Shown: one piece after another, positions 63,030-64,000 of the stretch
Position numbering within the stretch: the first letter of the stretch is position 1
Layout of the letters: every line of letters starts with the position of its first letter
Source: Salsuginibacillus kocurii DSM 18087
Lineage (GTDB): Bacteria; Bacillota; Bacilli; Bacillales; Marinococcaceae
Direction: 5' to 3'
Assembly: GCF_000377705.1 (NCBI RefSeq)
Contig: NZ_KB898626.1
Coordinates: 236,627-300,626 of the forward strand
Length of the DNA stretch: 64,000 bases
Made by a program: the position numbers and the translations under genes
Notes under the pieces: generated by a model
Told to the model about the DNA's origin: nothing
What the model saw: only the letters and a program-made list of their open reading frames with translations
Database searches by the model: none

Positions 63030-64000
63030 GCTTCTCCTCCTGCTTGTTTATAGACGGAGTAAGGTAATACTACATATAACGTAGTCCCTTGGCCCATTTC
63101 ACTTTCAACCTCAATCTGTCCCCCATGAGCCTGTACAATTTCTTTCGCAATAGCTAAACCGAGACCGGTTCCACCGAGCGTTCTAGCTCGTGCTTTATCT
63201 GCTCGATAAAAACGTTCAAATACTTTTTGCTGACTTTCTTTTGGAATACCTGCTCCTTCATCTTCAATGGAAACGCGAATTTGTTTTTCTTCAGGGGTGG
63301 CCCGAAACCTGATCGTGCCTCCGTCCGGAGAATATTTCACCGCATTAGAAACAATATTGTCAAATACTTGAATAATTTTATCTGTGTCGACATCTACATA
63401 TACAGGGTGACCGGGAATATGACGAACAAAGGAAATACCCTGGTCTTTAATCATCATTTCATAGCGATCAGCGATTTCATGTAAGACGCTGCTCATATCT
63501 TTTGTTTCAAAGTACAATTCTTGGTCATTACTATCCATTCTCGATAGCTGTAACAGGTCATTAACTAAGCGAATCATCCGCTCCGTCTCATTTTGCGTGA
63601 CGCGCAAGAAACGGCTCGACAGCTCTTTGTTATCCATAGCACCATCTTCTAACGCTTCTAAGTAACTTTTTAGCGTAGTGAGAGGCGTGCGTAATTCATG
63701 AGAAACATTGGAAACAAATTCGCGGCGTTCTTGTTCGATTTTCTCTTGCTCCGTGACATCATGAAGCACGGTAATTAACCCTGTAATCGGGCCATCGACA
63801 TTTCGAATCACTGAAAAACTAGCTTCCAATAAATAATCTTGTTCTTCATCGCTAAAATCAAGCAGAATCGCTTCTGAATAGTCATATAAATCACTTGGCC
63901 TTAACGATTCAGAAAGGCGCAACACCTCTGGGAGAGATCTTCCCATCGCTGAATCGCTTGGTGTAGATAGTAATTCTTCCGCGCGGTTATTCATTAACAT
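63026..64000 (-). CDS. walK: Sensor histidine kinase WalK, C-terminal part
   Basis: The visible 324 residues hold the end of a PAS-like domain, the H box VSNVSHELRTPLTTL (His101 of the fragment), the N box NIVSNAVKYSPDGG and the G boxes EDEGAGIPKE and GGTGLGLAIAK. The two membrane helices, Cache and HAMP domains expected at the start lie beyond the right edge; a Met at the edge is not the true start. WalK is the essential cell-wall homeostasis kinase; walR is expected just outside. Confidence 0.95.
   Translation of the reverse strand: MLMNNRAEELLSTPSDSAMGRSLPEVLRLSESLRPSDLYDYSEAILLDFSDEEQDYLLEASFSVIRNVDGPITGLITVLHDVTEQEKIEQERREFVSNVSHELRTPLTTLKSYLEALEDGAMDNKELSSRFLRVTQNETERMIRLVNDLLQLSRMDSNDQELYFETKDMSSVLHEIADRYEMMIKDQGISFVRHIPGHPVYVDVDTDKIIQVFDNIVSNAVKYSPDGGTIRFRATPEEKQIRVSIEDEGAGIPKESQQKVFERFYRADKARARTLGGTGLGLAIAKEIVQAHGGQIEVESEMGQGTTLYVVLPYSVYKQAGGEA

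Noticed and set aside
1-64000. CRISPR arrays, rRNA, tRNA, prophage or toxin-antitoxin loci
   Set aside because: None seen on reading both strands; repeats are dispersed and not regularly spaced.

Overview
The window looks like chromosomal DNA from a low-to-moderate-GC, endospore-forming Bacillaceae with a salt- and probably alkali-adapted lifestyle. Endospore genes are present (pbpG, cwlJ, gerQ). Gene order follows the Bacillus subtilis chromosome on the replication-origin-proximal left arm: fadF, clsB, argS, ywiB, pbpG, ywhD, ywgA, ywfO, lipL, pta, hemQ, cwlJ, gerQ, ywdK, ywdI, ung, then rlmH, yyxA/htrA, walJ, walI, walH, walK. Salt adaptation is suggested by (hydroxy)ectoine-degradation genes (eutB, eutC), a carnitine-to-glycine-betaine operon with a BCCT transporter, and very acidic extracytoplasmic parts in WalH, WalI, HtrA and a small lipoprotein. 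No rRNA, tRNA or CRISPR array was seen.

Layout. 1-3 kb: fadF (cut by the left edge) and clsB, divergent, with a FadR-like box between them. 3-9.8 kb: a MITE-like repeat, an alpha/beta hydrolase with an XapX protein, argS-ywiB, and divergent eutC/eutB with a perfect parS. 10-18.7 kb: pbpG, a ComFB-like protein, a penicillin-acylase-family enzyme, ywhD, ywgA, ywfO. 18.8-22 kb: a second MITE copy, a D-malate/tartrate-type dehydrogenase, a transposase remnant, and a GntR regulator overlapping a DUF1450 gene. 22-28 kb: lipL, pta, and a TetR-led dienoyl-CoA reductase/enoyl-CoA hydratase operon. 28-37.4 kb: hemQ, cwlJ, gerQ, CtsR-type clpE, a DUF368 lipid-carrier flippase, nitric oxide synthase, an M20 amidohydrolase, ywdK, ywdI. 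37.5-54 kb is accessory: lipoprotein, IclR regulator, DUF2512 protein, a stress-protein pseudogene, malate synthase G, PepF, the BCCT/cdhCAB carnitine module, and an amtB-nucleotidyltransferase-exonuclease operon. 54-64 kb: aldo/keto reductase, ung, IMPase, a DedA/VTT protein, rlmH, a CxxH/CxxC protein, HtrA, and the wal operon, cut at walK by the right edge.

How it works together. The most coherent pathway is carnitine uptake and conversion to glycine betaine. The transporter and the catabolic operon are divergent, and each has a promoter with the same dyad operator in its 17-bp spacer. The amtB operon lacks glnK and instead carries a GlnD-like nucleotidyltransferase and a DEDDh exonuclease. 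Lipid-carrier recycling is represented by two unrelated flippase families (DUF368 and DedA).

The intergenic DNA is rich in dispersed repeats. Family A is MITE-like, with 17-bp perfect terminal inverted repeats. Family B is about 100 bp with several stem-loops, and three of four copies abut terminators. Family C is about 70 bp and lies next to B in two places. One perfect and several near-perfect parS sites support an origin-proximal location.
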